Source of the DNA: Artemisia argyi
Lineage: Eukaryota; Streptophyta; Magnoliopsida; Asterales; Asteraceae
Direction: 5' to 3'
DNA: 64,000 nt
NCBI GenBank assembly: GCA_030686995.1
Contig: CM060692.1
Span: forward strand, 124,057,296-124,121,295
Shown one piece after another: positions 1-11,023 of the stretch (the stretch's first letter is position 1; each line of letters begins with the position of its first letter). The translations under genes and the position numbers were made by a program. The notes beneath the pieces were generated by a model. The model worked only from the letters and a program-made list of their open reading frames with translations, was not told where the DNA came from and did no database searches.

Positions 1-205
1 CGTGGTTTCATATCCGTTTGATCAGATTTAGCCAGTCATGTCATTATCTAAAGAGCCCAAGGCTATCTTAGATCGGCAAGATAGGGTCATGAGAAACAAA
101 GTCATTCCGTTTGTTAAAATTCTTTGGAAGAATCACCTAGAGCGTAAGGCTTCCTCGGAAATCGAGGAATCAATGCGAACAAGTTATCCACAATTCTTTT
201 CGTAG
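1..205 (+). pseudogene. 3' end of chromovirus pol (upstream unit of H)
   Basis: The frame from base 38 to the TAG at 203-205 encodes 55 residues including ILDRQDRVMRNK and VIPFVKILW. I recognise this as the extreme C-terminus of Ty3/Gypsy Tekay/Del-type polyproteins, just after the integrase and chromodomain region. An in-frame TAG at 29-31 and the poor match of the first 37 bases suggest decay upstream. The polypurine tract and LTR start follow 70-80 bases later, the normal order for the 3' end of such an element. The rest of the gene lies left of the window. The family call rests on remembered sequence, not a search. Confidence 0.75.
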
Positions 206-250
206 TCTGGTATGTCTCTGTTTGCTTTCATTCATTTCCAATACAATTTT

Positions 251-285
251 CGATGACGAAAATTTTCTTTTTAGAGGGGAAGAGT
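251..285 (+). other. Polypurine tract and 3' leader of upstream H unit
   Basis: The stretch CGATGACGAAAATTTTC followed by TTTTTAGAGGGGAAGAGT directly precedes an LTR starting TGTAAAACC. Tekay/Del elements typically end with a GACGAAATT block and a short purine run next to a TGTAACACC LTR start. It would prime plus-strand DNA synthesis. Confidence 0.65.
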
Positions 286-399
286 TGTAAAACCAACAAA
301 TCTAAAACTTGCAAAATGACCATTCTACCCCTATAATCTTTAATTTATAAAATATGTATAATATTCCAAGCTCATTAAAATGCTTTTAACCTAAGTTAT
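286..399 (+). mobile_element. Chromovirus H LTR, segment 1 of 3
   Basis: The LTR starts TGTAAAACCAACAAATC, a diverged TGTAACACC start. Only about 110 bases are present before element A interrupts it. The last five bases, GTTAT (395-399), are the left target-site copy of A; the LTR resumes at 14770. Confidence 0.65.
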
Positions 400-2695
400 T
401 GATTGAGACAAAAGCAGTCAACTAAAGTCAACCACGGATGTGGTCAACGTAGTCAAACTCCTTAAGCTCAATGCTCCACGGAATATAGTGCTTCCTCGGG
501 TCGTTATGTCCCGACGAGGTGTGGATGGTTAACAAACGGGTTTGTGATCGTGTGAATTTGGACAGAAAGGGGTTTGAGATTGATTAAACTAAGGAATCTA
601 CAAGGAAATAGCTTAAACAAGCTATATGAATGATTACGTGAAAGCTAACTACTTAAAAACGTTAATATCTAAAAACGCGTACGTTCACGTTTTAAATAAC
701 GCGAACGTACAAAATAAAAAGTAAAAACTGAGATCTGAAAACCCCCAGGGGGTGAAAATGAGTTTTTTACAGACTAAAGGACAAAAGAAAATTTTTAGAA
801 AAAGAAAATTAATTTTTACACTATTTAATTATTTATTATTAATTAATTAGTTATTAATACTAATTATTAATATTTAAAATACTTAAATACAATATAATAT
901 AAATTTAATACTAGAAAAATGAAAATAAAATTTCTAAAATTATAAAATAACTAAAAACTAATTTTAAAATTAAAAATAAGTATTTTTGTCTTTTTGTGAT
1001 TTTTATATTAATTAATTACTAATTATATATTAATTACCTAATTAAACTATTTTAAATTATCAAAAATAGCAAATGAATAGGAAAAATTCTAGAAAAATTC
1101 CTAAAATTATATTATATTATATAAAAGCTAGAAAAAATATAAAAACTAGGTCTTACTTAATAAAAACTAATTATGCTATTTAAAACTTAAGTATTAATTA
1201 ATTACTAATAAAACTAATATTAAATCTAATAAATACCGAATGATAATATAAAAATCTGATAAAATTACTAAAAATACTTTAATATGAAAGGAATTTATGA
1301 AAAATATAAAAATGCTAAGTGCTTAACAAAAATTTAAAAATTAAAATTAAAATTAAAATTACATTAAATAGAAACTATCACTTAAAATTAAATTGGTTTT
1401 TATTGATTTTTCTTTCACAATACTGTTTTATAACTAAAAATAGAAAACTTTTACAAAAAAAACTTTTGTGGAAATAAAAAATAAGCACTTTGAGTGCTTA
1501 TTTGCTTGGCAGTTGACTTTAGTTGACCAAGGAATGAAATGAGCTCAAATGAGCTTAAGTGGGGTCCACTAAAGTGAAATCTGATCTAAATAAGTTGTGT
1601 GGACATGTTTGAGCTAGAAAAAGCAAAAGGGTTCCACAGAATAAGCAAATAAGCCAAGAAAAGCACTTGGCTTTCTTGTTTCAAAGCTGAAAATGGGACA
1701 AACTTTTGTGGCTAATTCAGGTGGGGTCCACAGGGTCCTAGGTCAAACTAAAGGTCAAAACATGAAGAGAGGTAGGAGGGGGGTTGAAAGGAACAAAGTG
1801 GAGGAATTGGGGACCACTGAGATAGCCAGAAACCACCACCAAAGTGGTGGTGATGGTGTGGTGACCTGCTGATGCAGGGGAACCCCCTGCCCTGCAGGTG
1901 TGTTTGGACCTAGCTGGGGCCCACCAAAAAAATCCTAAAAATGCAAGCAAGATGGGAACTTGGAGATAAGGTGGGGGACTATGATCTCAAGAAGTTTCAG
2001 ACCCTAGAACTCACCACAAAATTCCATAAAATTAATGCAACATTTGGAAAAATATGAAATGTGCAAATTTGACTTTTTGATGAAAACACAAAGTTTGACT
2101 TATTTGGATTTTGATTGGTTCCTAAACACTGAAAATGATGTTATAAGCTATATTATGACTGAATTAAGATGGATAAACAACTTATGAATCAAAATGGGTG
2201 AGTTTTGAGACCCAAAGACCTCAATAGTTAACTGTTGGGGAGATTGGGTGGTGATTTTGACTTTTGCTCACAAAGGGACTGAGTTAGAAGCTTTATGTGA
2301 CTTAACCTAACCTAAGGTGATTCAAAGATACCAAAACAACACTCAACAAACACCAAGATTACTGTGACAGTGCTTAACCCAAACACCCCTATACAAACTG
2401 AAATTGAAGATTTCCAAAACAAATGGACAAATTAACCCATGGAACTGATAGACAAGCTTATAGAAACAAGAAATTAGCATTAATAACTAAAAACAAACAA
2501 CCAACAACACAGAAACTACTTAGTGACAGATTATACTAAAAATTTAAGAAAAAGTCTTACAATATATCCAAGGCATAGACCAAAGTGAACAAGAACTCAG
2601 GCCACCATCCTATGCTCCCAAGAGCTTCTAAACCAGAACCATTCCAAACCAATTTTGCTTCCTTAGTCTTCCTTCTTCTGTTTCTCTTTTATTTT

Positions 2696-2710
2696 TCTAT
2701 TTATATATAT
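2696..2710 (-). promoter_or_regulatory. Candidate TATA box of element A LTR (left copy)
   Basis: On the minus strand this reads TATATATAAATAGA inside AT-rich sequence, followed by a purine-rich leader. The same block recurs in the right LTR. It is the best TATA match I saw in this LTR; transcription start is unproven. Confidence 0.35.
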
Positions 2711-3240
2711 TTTTTTATATTTTAGAGTTTTATGGTGAACTAAGCTAAACTTGTTCAAATCTTTTGAAAACTTAATAAGGCTTGTCAGTGGACTGAATTG
2801 AGCTTATATGAATAACAAACAACAAACTTTAACAATTTTAAGGTAAAAATGAAATTTTCACTAAAAGTGGGCATAAACTGAAATGGAGCTGGAAAACTTA
2901 AATTAAAACTTGTATTGAATTTAAAATACACCAAAGATACTGAGTAAAATGTTTACAACTAGGACTTACATTAAAACATGGATAATTAATTTAAAACGAC
3001 ATGAGAAAACTTGAAAACTGCACTAATACTAATCTAATGATTATTTCTTCTCTTTTCTTCATATTTAAAGGTCCTGGCATGTTTCTTTGACTTTCCCACT
3101 TCAATCTTGGCTGTTGGATAGCTTCATTTGATCTCAGCCATTGAATGACAATTTGGCGGGAATTTGGATTTTTGGCATGGTGAGTGGATTAGGTATGGTA
3201 GTTGGGATATTTAATGAGGGGGAGGGTTGGTGAGGTAGGG

Positions 3241-6200
3241 TGATTGGCCCCGAAATAGTCAGATATTTTTTACCAAGGTCAATAAGTCAAAGACAGCCTC
3301 GTTCCAATTCTCCGGTGATAGTATAGTGTGTCCCCGGGTCGTTATGTCCCAGCGAGATTGAAATGGTGTTTTTGGAAAACGTTTTTGGGAATGAGTGGCA
3401 CTGAGGACAGTAGCCAAGATGATATGGAATTGATTTTGCTATTGATATTTTGGTATTTGCACAATGATATAATATGTACAAAAACAGATACACAGATATA
3501 TGCTCAAATTCACAATTTGGGATCACGTAACAAACAGAAAAGTAGGATTTATCAGATTACAAACTACAGGGGGTGCAAGTGAACTTTTGAAAACTTAAAA
3601 TTTAAAAGAAAGGTTAAAATGAAAATGAAATGATAAAAATGATTATTTTACTATTTAAATATTATTTAATTAATAAAACTAATTAAAATGTAACTTAAAC
3701 CTAATTCAAATTAACTAAAAATTACAAGGATTACAAATTAAACTAAAAACTTGCAAAAATAATTTTTAAACTTAAAAATGAACTTGAAGAAAGTATAAAA
3801 AATAAAAATAAATATTTTTGTCTTTTTATGAGTTTTTTATTAATTAAAAACTATTTATATTAATTAAACTAATTAAAATATTTCAAATTACTAATAATAC
3901 TAAATTAACTTAGAAAATTATGAGAAAATTTATAGAACTACCTAACCATCACAGGAATCCTACAAAATTATAAAAACTTCTAAAAATTATATTTTAGGCT
4001 ACTTTACTAATTAATTACCTTTAAATTAACTTAAATCTAATTTAAATAATTAAAATAAGAAAAATGGAAAATGAACAGTAGAAACTAAAAATATATTTTC
4101 TAAAAGTCTTAACTAATTTATAAAACTTAGAAAAATTATAAAAACCTACTGTTGTTACTAAAAATTTAAGAAAACTAATTAATAACTAATATTACCTAAT
4201 TAATTATTTAAACTACTTTAAATCTAATAAATAGTAAACTGATTAGGAAAAATCTAAGAAAATTATTTTAAATACTTAAAGGTACTAGAAAATTAAGAAA
4301 ATTATAAAAATGGAAAAGTGCTTATAAATAAGCTGAAATGAAAAATAAAAAAGATAGATTCTATTAAATAGAAGCTATCACTATTCTTATGTTTGGTTTT
4401 TTTGTGTTTTTCTTTTTGACAGCTAAATACAAGATGAAAATAAGTAACTTTTGTGAAACAACTTTTTATCTAGCTTAAAAATACACTGTGTGCACCCCCG
4501 TATCCAAAATAGTTTGACTTTCTTTGACTGAGTAGGCAAACAAGCTCAAATGAGTATATGTGGGGTCCACTGATGTTAATTAAGGTACAAATAAGTTACT
4601 TAGACTTAAATAAGCTAAAAACAACAAGCTATGACCACTGATAAGCTAATAAGAAAGAAATAAGCACTTTGATGATTGAACTTAAACACAGAATTGGGAC
4701 AAACTTTGGGGTTGATTCCAGGTGGGGTCCACTGATGTCTAGGTCAAACTAAAGGTCAAGACTTGTAGCCTGGTAGGATAGGGGTTGGGAAAACCCAAAA
4801 TGAGTCACTGGGACCCACTGAGGTGGCCTACAACAGCCACAGAAGGTGGTGGTGTTGTGGTGGTATGCTGGTGCAGGGGAGGTCAGTCCCCCTGCAAGTG
4901 TGTTTGGAGGTGTGTGGAGCCCAAACAAAAAATCACGAAAATTAAGTGATTGTGGGATCTTAGAGATGAGCTGAGATATTACAAGTCCTAAAAAGCCCAA
5001 GGTCTAGATCCTTATCCTAAAATCACAAATATTCATCCCATTTTGAGCAAAATCTGACAAATGCAAATTTGACTTTTTATCTTTCGATGAAGAGTTGACT
5101 TTGGTGAACTTTGGTGCTAATTTACTTACTGATTAAGTAATGTTAAGCTAATAAGTGATGAAAATAAGCTTGGTAATCAACTTTCAAACCAATATGAGGA
5201 TTATGGAACCAAAACTTGAAACAGATTAACAAGTGAGATCCAAATTAAGTTGATTTGGACTTTTGATGAAACAAGGCCAAATTTTATGGTTGTTCTGAGT
5301 CTATATGATCCTTGTAGGCATGTACAATCAAAAAACAACACCACATATGAACTACAACACCAAGTATTTTGCTGAAACAAACACTCCTTTTAAGGACTGA
5401 TTTTAAAGTTTTCAAAGAGATTCAAGGTTTTAATCCACAAACTTGGTTCCAGAAATTCACTTAAGCTAGGTTAAGCTGAATCAAATACCTATTCACTGGT
5501 TTTAACCACTAATACACAAGATGACACTATTATAGCCACAATGGCAGTTCGAACAAAGATAATGAGCAACTAAGATATCTAAGTACTAACAACTAATTTC
5601 AAAGCACAATCTTAAATAATAACACCTAATAAACACAAATAACACAGAATAACAAGCAAGCACAGAGATCATAAGATATTAAGATTTGAGAGGAAATTCA
5701 AAATAAGCAAATCTTACAAATCACCCTTAACTTGAACAAAGGGTTTTCCACAGATGCCTATCTTTAGATAGGCTATTCCACTTCCAATCTTGCCCTTCAA
5801 TGCTTCACAATACCTGAAATCAAACTCAATAACAAACACAGTTGACTATTGTTGACTTTTTTATATTTTTGATTTTTTTCTAGTAATACTGGATTTTATG
5901 GTCTCTAAATGCTTTAATAAGCTTGCTTGGATCCTACATGAGCTTAAGAGTCCATGGTTTAAACATAAACAACAACAATATAGGATTTAGATTTTGACAT
6001 AAAAAAGGAAAATTGCATAAACAATAAGAGTTAAGCAAACTTGATTTTATTACTTGAAAAACTTAAGATTACAGCTTAATTGACTAACCAAACGCTTAAA
6101 AGCTTTAATATTACACTAGAATTCAAATGCTTAATTATACGACATACAATTTAACTAATTAAACTACTTGGCTTCTTCCTTGCATTCTTCTCTCTTTTAT

Positions 6201-7289
6201 AGGCCACCATTAGGGTTTCTACACTTCTCTGATCAAATACCATCAACAATTGTAGCCCTTGGATCACTGAGATGGTCTAATTGGATGCCACGTGTTTTGG
6301 CGGGAAAGCTTTATTTTGTAATTGGCTCTGGTAATCAGACAAGAGGGGGTTGTGCATTAAATGCTGATGTGAGGGTAGGTGCAGAGGTGGTGGGATGGTG
6401 ATGATGAGTTTATTTCAAGTAGAGGGGGGGATAAGGTGGTTTTTGGTGCGTGGTTTTGCAGGGGAGAGGGAAGGAGGGAAGGTGGTTTGGGGTTTGACTG
6501 GTATTTGACCAGCGTCAAACGTTGACCCGTTTTTATTAATAAAAGGGTGTGGGCTGCTTGTGGAGTGGGCCAAATATAGGGGAGGTGGGCTTGGTGGTTA
6601 TTGGATTGGATTTGGTTTTCTTTTTGGGCAATAATACTTAAGGATCCGGTTTGGTTTTAGTTTCACAAGGACCAAATTTGTAATTTGCCGAAAGTTGGAG
6701 GGTGAGTTTTGGCAATTTTCCAAAGTTTCCATAACGTCCATTTTTGCCAAATGATGAATAGTATGAGGTTCAAGGTTGACTTTTCCATTTAATTTTCACC
6801 AGGGAGTAAATTTGCCAAACTTTGAAACTTCAGGGACTTGTTGTGTAATTTCACCAAACTTTTCCACCAAGGACCAATCCTGTCACATATAAGAAGTACA
6901 AGGACAAAATTTGTTTTTCTCAAAGTTTTAATATCCCAGGGACCATTTTTGACAATTTTTGAAACTTCAGGGACTAAACTTGACATTTTGTGAAAGTTTG
7001 CACCAAAGGACTAATTATGTAACTTTTTGATTTTAAAGGACCTTTGGTGACTTTTTCAAGTTTTTAGAACAGCCAGGGACTAGATTTGACAACTTTTGAA
7101 AGTTGAAGGACTGAAACTGCCAATTATGTATACTTTGTACGTTTTTCATTTGTTTTTTATTATTTTGCATTTGAAACATGTAAAACACATTCCTGGGATA
7201 TTTTCACTATTTTGATACAATATTGAGTGTTTTTAGATGTTTTGGCAGCTCAGAATAGGTAAAAATGATGAGTATTTACACACTCATCA
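3241..7289 (-). mobile_element. Element A': solo LTR of a family related to A
   Basis: The segment starts TGATTGGCC, ends ACTCATCA, and is flanked by TAGGG at 3236-3240 and 7290-7294. The right LTR of A keeps the empty site with a single TAGGG (about 13932-13936), so this is a clean insertion. At 4,049 bases with no internal domain it is a solo LTR, the usual product of recombination between two LTRs. Its sequence is related to the LTR of A: similar terminal hairpin, a similar gtggggtccac block near 4560-4730, and similar degenerate 'agggacta' repeats near 6650-7130. Orientation is inferred from that match. Confidence 0.88.
6650..7130 (-). repeat. Degenerate short repeats in U3 of A'
   Basis: A motif close to AGGGACtAAATTTGaCAA followed by TTTGAAAg/cTT recurs roughly every 40 bases with heavy drift. 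The same motif fills the corresponding part of the A LTRs. Confidence 0.6.
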
Positions 7290-7489
7290 TAGGGGATGGT
7301 GAACAGTGGTCCTGGGGTGGTGTTTGACCTGGTGTTGACTGGGTATAATATTAAAAGGGGTGGGGTATGGGCCGGATGTTTTTTGGGCCAGGGAAATGGT
7401 ATGGGTGGATGGGCTTGTGGTGGATCAGACTATGGTTTGTTTGGTTTGGATTGTTTGGTTTAAAAAGGGCCCATGTATTTTGCTTATTC

Positions 7490-7990
7490 ATCACAAGGAC
7501 CATTCATGCAAAATCTGAAACATGAGGGGCTGAAAATGTCACTTTTCCAAAAGTACTTATAAGGTCTAACATTTCCAAACTCCAATAATACAAGGACAAT
7601 AAAAGTTAAATTTCCATAATTTTAAATCCCGAGGACCAAAAATGCAAAATGTGAAAGTAGAGGGACCAAACATGTAAATTTCACAAACTTTCATCCCAAG
7701 GACTAAAATTAACTTTTGTGACTTCCCAAGGACTCAAAAATGATTTTTCTTTCAAAAATATTTCACCAGGGACCAATCTTGCCAAAGTTTGAAACTCCAG
7801 GGACCAAAATTGTAAATTTCCAAAACTTTTGAGATTTTTCACCAAAGGACTAAATATGACAACTTATGATTTCAAAAGGACCTTTGGTGACTTTTCTTTC
7901 CAAATAAGTGCTTAGGGACTATTTTTGCCAATTTTTGAAAGTTAGGGGACTGAAACTGCCAATTTTGCAAACTTTGTACATTTTTCATCT
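7490..7990 (-). repeat. Degenerate short repeats in U3 of element A (left LTR)
   Basis: About ten drifting copies of an AGGGACCAAAattTGCAAA-like motif spaced about 40 bases apart occur just inside the LTR end that is 5' on the minus strand, the U3 side. Homologous copies lie at 14140-14610. Confidence 0.6.
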
Positions 7991-8103
7991 TTTTTTCTCT
8001 TTTTGCATCTAAAACATATAAAACACAATTTTAAAATATTTTCAGTAATTTGATGCATTTCTGAGTGTTTTTGTATGTTTTGCAGTTCAGATTTGACCAA
8101 AAA

Positions 8104-8127
8104 TGATGAGTGTTTGAGCACTCATCA
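8104..8127. repeat. Terminal hairpin of element A LTR (left copy)
   Basis: TGATGAGTG, a six-base loop TTTGAG, then CACTCATCA form a perfect 9-bp inverted repeat whose outer end is the LTR terminus. The identical structure ends the right LTR at 14746-14769. A' ends with an 8-bp version at 7266-7289. Confidence 0.85.
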
Positions 8128-8140
8128 ATCCCCCACACTA
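8128..8140 (-). other. Polypurine tract of element A
   Basis: On the minus strand TAGTGTGGGGGAT abuts the 3' LTR. This matches the AAGTGTGGGGGA tract of Tat/Athila elements and would prime plus-strand synthesis. Two more such tracts lie at 8681-8693 and 8831-8842. Confidence 0.8.
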
Positions 8141-8910
8141 AACTATTGCTAGTCCCTAGCAATAAACTGTGTTGAAAATTTAATGGATTTTAAACTCTTT
8201 ACCAAAAGCCATCACTTCTGGAGTAGCCAGATGTATCGATTCAAGTAAGAACTATGGTCCACCTGATAACCATGTGATTTTGAGCAAACCACCAGCTGTC
8301 AACGGATTTGATTCCTCTTTACCAAAAGCCATTTGCTTCTGGACTAGCCAACTCTTGATGGATAAAGTCAACATCTTGGTGAGCTGATTACCAATTATGG
8401 TTTTTCCACTGCCTTTACCACAAGCCATAATCTTGTGGGCTAGCCAACTCATTCGCTTTTTAGGATATGGCGAGTTGAGGTACCATACAATTTTGGGCAA
8501 ATTGCAAGCCGTAAACGGATTTGATATATTCTTACCAAGAGTCGTTTGCTCCTGGATTAGACAAGGCGGACTGATAACCAAAAAATTTTGAAGCACAAGT
8601 GAAAAAATTTTAAAATTTTTGAGATTTTGGCTAAAAACGGGGGTACTAGATAGTAAAATGTGATAAAATTCACTAGAATACCCCCCACACTTAGCATGAA
8701 TATTGTCCTCAATATTCAAAGTCCCGGCTATTATGCCGACTCTTTGAACGTAAAAGGGCAACATTACAAGCGAAATGTGGAAACACCTGTTTGTATTTTC
8801 ACTGTATTTGTAACCATAACAGGGGTAACTCCCCCACACTTAGGGTGAAAACCGTAAGTAAATGCTACTGTTTTTGTTTACCGAGTCGCTAGCTTGACTC
8901 GACCCCGAAT
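8141..8910 (-). other. Element A 3' untranslated region with repeats and extra polypurine tracts
   Basis: Four drifting copies of a block like CTTTACCAAAAGCCATttgcTTCTGGactAGCCA occur near 8199, 8317, 8414 and 8530. A second shared block (GTaAACGGATTTGAT) near 8296 and 8511 suggests a two-unit period of about 215 bases. Polypurine-like AAGTGTGGGGG tracts sit at 8681-8693 and 8831-8842 (minus). The 195-codon open frame here begins at a polypurine tract, has repeat-driven content and is probably not a gene. Confidence 0.6.
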
Positions 8911-10725
8911 TCATTTGTCTTTGGGGAAGCATGATGTGGAAGAAACAATCTCCATCGAACTTTCATTCAAGATGTTTTGACAAACATATGAAGCACGTGA
9001 AAGTTCCACACTGATGAGATAAGTATCCGGCTCAAGATAATGATACATGAAAATTCCGGGATCAAAGATGGTATCTTCATTCCTGAATGAGTGAAGAAGA
9101 GAGGAAGGCACCTCGAGAGCAGGCTCATTAGCCTGAGTTTGGATTTCAAGGGTTAAGCTCAAAAACATCCCGGGAGGGTGGGTGGGAATTTGCAAATTCT
9201 CATGATTGAGTGTATCTCCCCCCGGGTTATCATACTCCGGAGGAGTCATGATAATGTGATCAATGACGGGCTCAGATGGTATTTCATCAACATCACTGAT
9301 GTCTCCATAAGATAAAGAATTTTCATCAGTGGGTGAATCACTAAACCCGATATTGAGATAGGAATTGAGTGATGGATCATCATCATTCAATAAGCTTTCA
9401 AGGAAAAGAATATCCCCCTCAGAATCAAGATAGTTATCATCAACTTCATACAAAGTTGAACTATCTAGAGCAAGGAATGCTTCGACTTCTTCCATATCAT
9501 CTTTGAAATCAAAGAGATAATCATCACCTCCCGATGGAAGTGGATTGGTGTGAGTGAGTTCATCCGCGAACTCCTCGAGAAGAAAGTAAACATTAGTGTG
9601 GGGAAGGGATGCATTAACATACTCAATGTCTCCAAAAGATAAACAATCATCACTGGAATCAGAGACAGTCTCAATTTAATCATTTGGATTATCAGGGGGT
9701 GAAGGAATATCACACAAATGATCAAAAGTCCCCTGTGACTCTCTTGGGATTGAGACAAGGATTTCAACACTAGACTTTATTAATTTGTCAGATTCCTTAT
9801 TAGGAACAGTGCTAAGATGCTCATCCCCCATGTTCAGAGAGTGAGTGTAAACTTCGGGTGTGATAACAACAGACTGAGGGAGATGAGAGGAGCTAGCATT
9901 CATGGATTGTACAAGTTCCATTTGATCTTCTGCTAGTAATTTCTCCGTCTCATTATTTTCTCCCTGATTTTCAATGGGAGGAATCACAAATGATGAATCT
10001 GACGAACCCTTATAAAATTGAAGGATATCAAGGGTGTCTTCATTATCACTATCATCATCACAGTCTAGAAGAGCAGCTTGACGAAATTTGGCACGTGTTA
10101 TAGCTGCTTGTTCTAAGACAAGTAATTCTTCCATGCTCAATTCGTTTCTAGCACCTCGTTCTTCGGCAAGTAATTCTGCCATAGATTTCTCACGAGAGTT
10201 TTGAAACGGTGTAGTAACCAACTCCTCCTTAAGTTCTTTTAATATATCAAGAGCCTTTAGTAAAAGGTCTTGCTTAGTATCATGAGGAGTTGTGTGAATC
10301 ATTTGGTACTATGGAGGTGGGTCTGAAAACGAATAGTCGTAATTGTTACAAGGAAATGGATTCCTTGTTTGACAATTCGAGCTAGAGTGTGGACCTCCAC
10401 TGTAATCACAACAGTGAAACTGATGTGGCTGTGGGTTGTATGTGCTTGAGTTATAATTGTTATCCGGAAACTGCTCATAGACAAGCGTATTTCCCGATTG
10501 ACAATCAGAACTGTAATGTGAACCACCACAGTACTTACAACAGTAAAACTGCTGAGTCTCATGGTGTGGTAACTGATGAAATGAATCAGTCGTGTCATGG
10601 TAGGAATAGGGATTCTGGTTATAGACAGACTCGTTTCCTGACTCTACCATGCCACAGCTGGGGCAATTGCCACCATTATAAGGATTACCACACCAATGGC
10701 AAATAAGAAGGTGTGGATGAGACAT
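8911..10725 (-). pseudogene. Element A gag-like protein with CCHC-type knuckles
   Basis: One reading frame runs from the ATG at 10725 (protein start MSHPHLLIC) to the stop at 8911, about 605 codons, broken by an in-frame TAG at 10309-10311 and TAA at 9676-9678. No frameshift is needed. The first part carries three cysteine clusters: CHWCGNPYNGGNCPSC, CCKYCGGSHYSSDC, and a variant CCDYSGGPHSSSNC in which an expected cysteine is serine. They resemble retroviral zinc knuckles that bind nucleic acid. The middle is a charged helical stretch (LLLKALDILKELKEE, then SMAELLAEERGARNE). The rest is acidic and low in motifs. I recall very similar proteins (segments such as EDTIFDPGIF and ILNESSMEI) from Anthemideae retroelements, unchecked. 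It is the only gene of A. Confidence 0.7.
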
Positions 10726-11000
10726 AGAAAGAATCAAAAGTTCATAGAGGGGTAGGGATGAAGAATCAAAGATGTGAGAGGGTAAAGGAGAATGTTTTTG
10801 GATTTTTGGATAAACATTTTGTACAAATGATAAAGAAAATGTTTTTGTGTTTTTGTGTTCGTTGAAAACTGAGTTTAAAATGTTTTCGTGAACGGTTTTG
10901 TTTTTATATGAAAATATGAACAAAGGATGGTAAATTTACAAAGAAGTGAATTCCAAAATCACTAATCAGCAAACAGTTTTTTAGTAAAACGCGCACAACC

Positions 11001-11018
11001 TCCCAGGCAGCGGCGCCA
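11001..11018 (-). other. Primer binding site of element A (tRNA-Asp type)
   Basis: The minus strand reads TGGCGCCGCTGCCTGGGA, two mismatches from the complement of the plant tRNA-Asp 3' end (TGGCGCCGTTGCCGGGGA), five bases from the LTR. It fixes element A on the minus strand. The 275 bases between it and the gag ATG show no feature. Confidence 0.85.
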
Positions 11019-11023
11019 AAATT

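Larger units (their letters stand above)
400..8127 (-). repeat. Element A 3' LTR (left copy, interrupted)
   Basis: It matches the right LTR almost base for base from TGATTGAG at 400 to the hairpin end at 8127. A 4,049-base solo LTR is inserted at 3241-7289. Just left of that insertion about 75 bases found in the right copy (around 13853-13930) are missing. Very AT-rich sequence fills about 780-1450. The stretch contains no credible coding region. Confidence 0.88.

Noticed and set aside
8252..8839. 195-codon minus-strand open frame in element A.
   Set aside because: It begins at a polypurine tract and runs over degenerate non-coding repeats; composition is not protein-like and no domain is visible.
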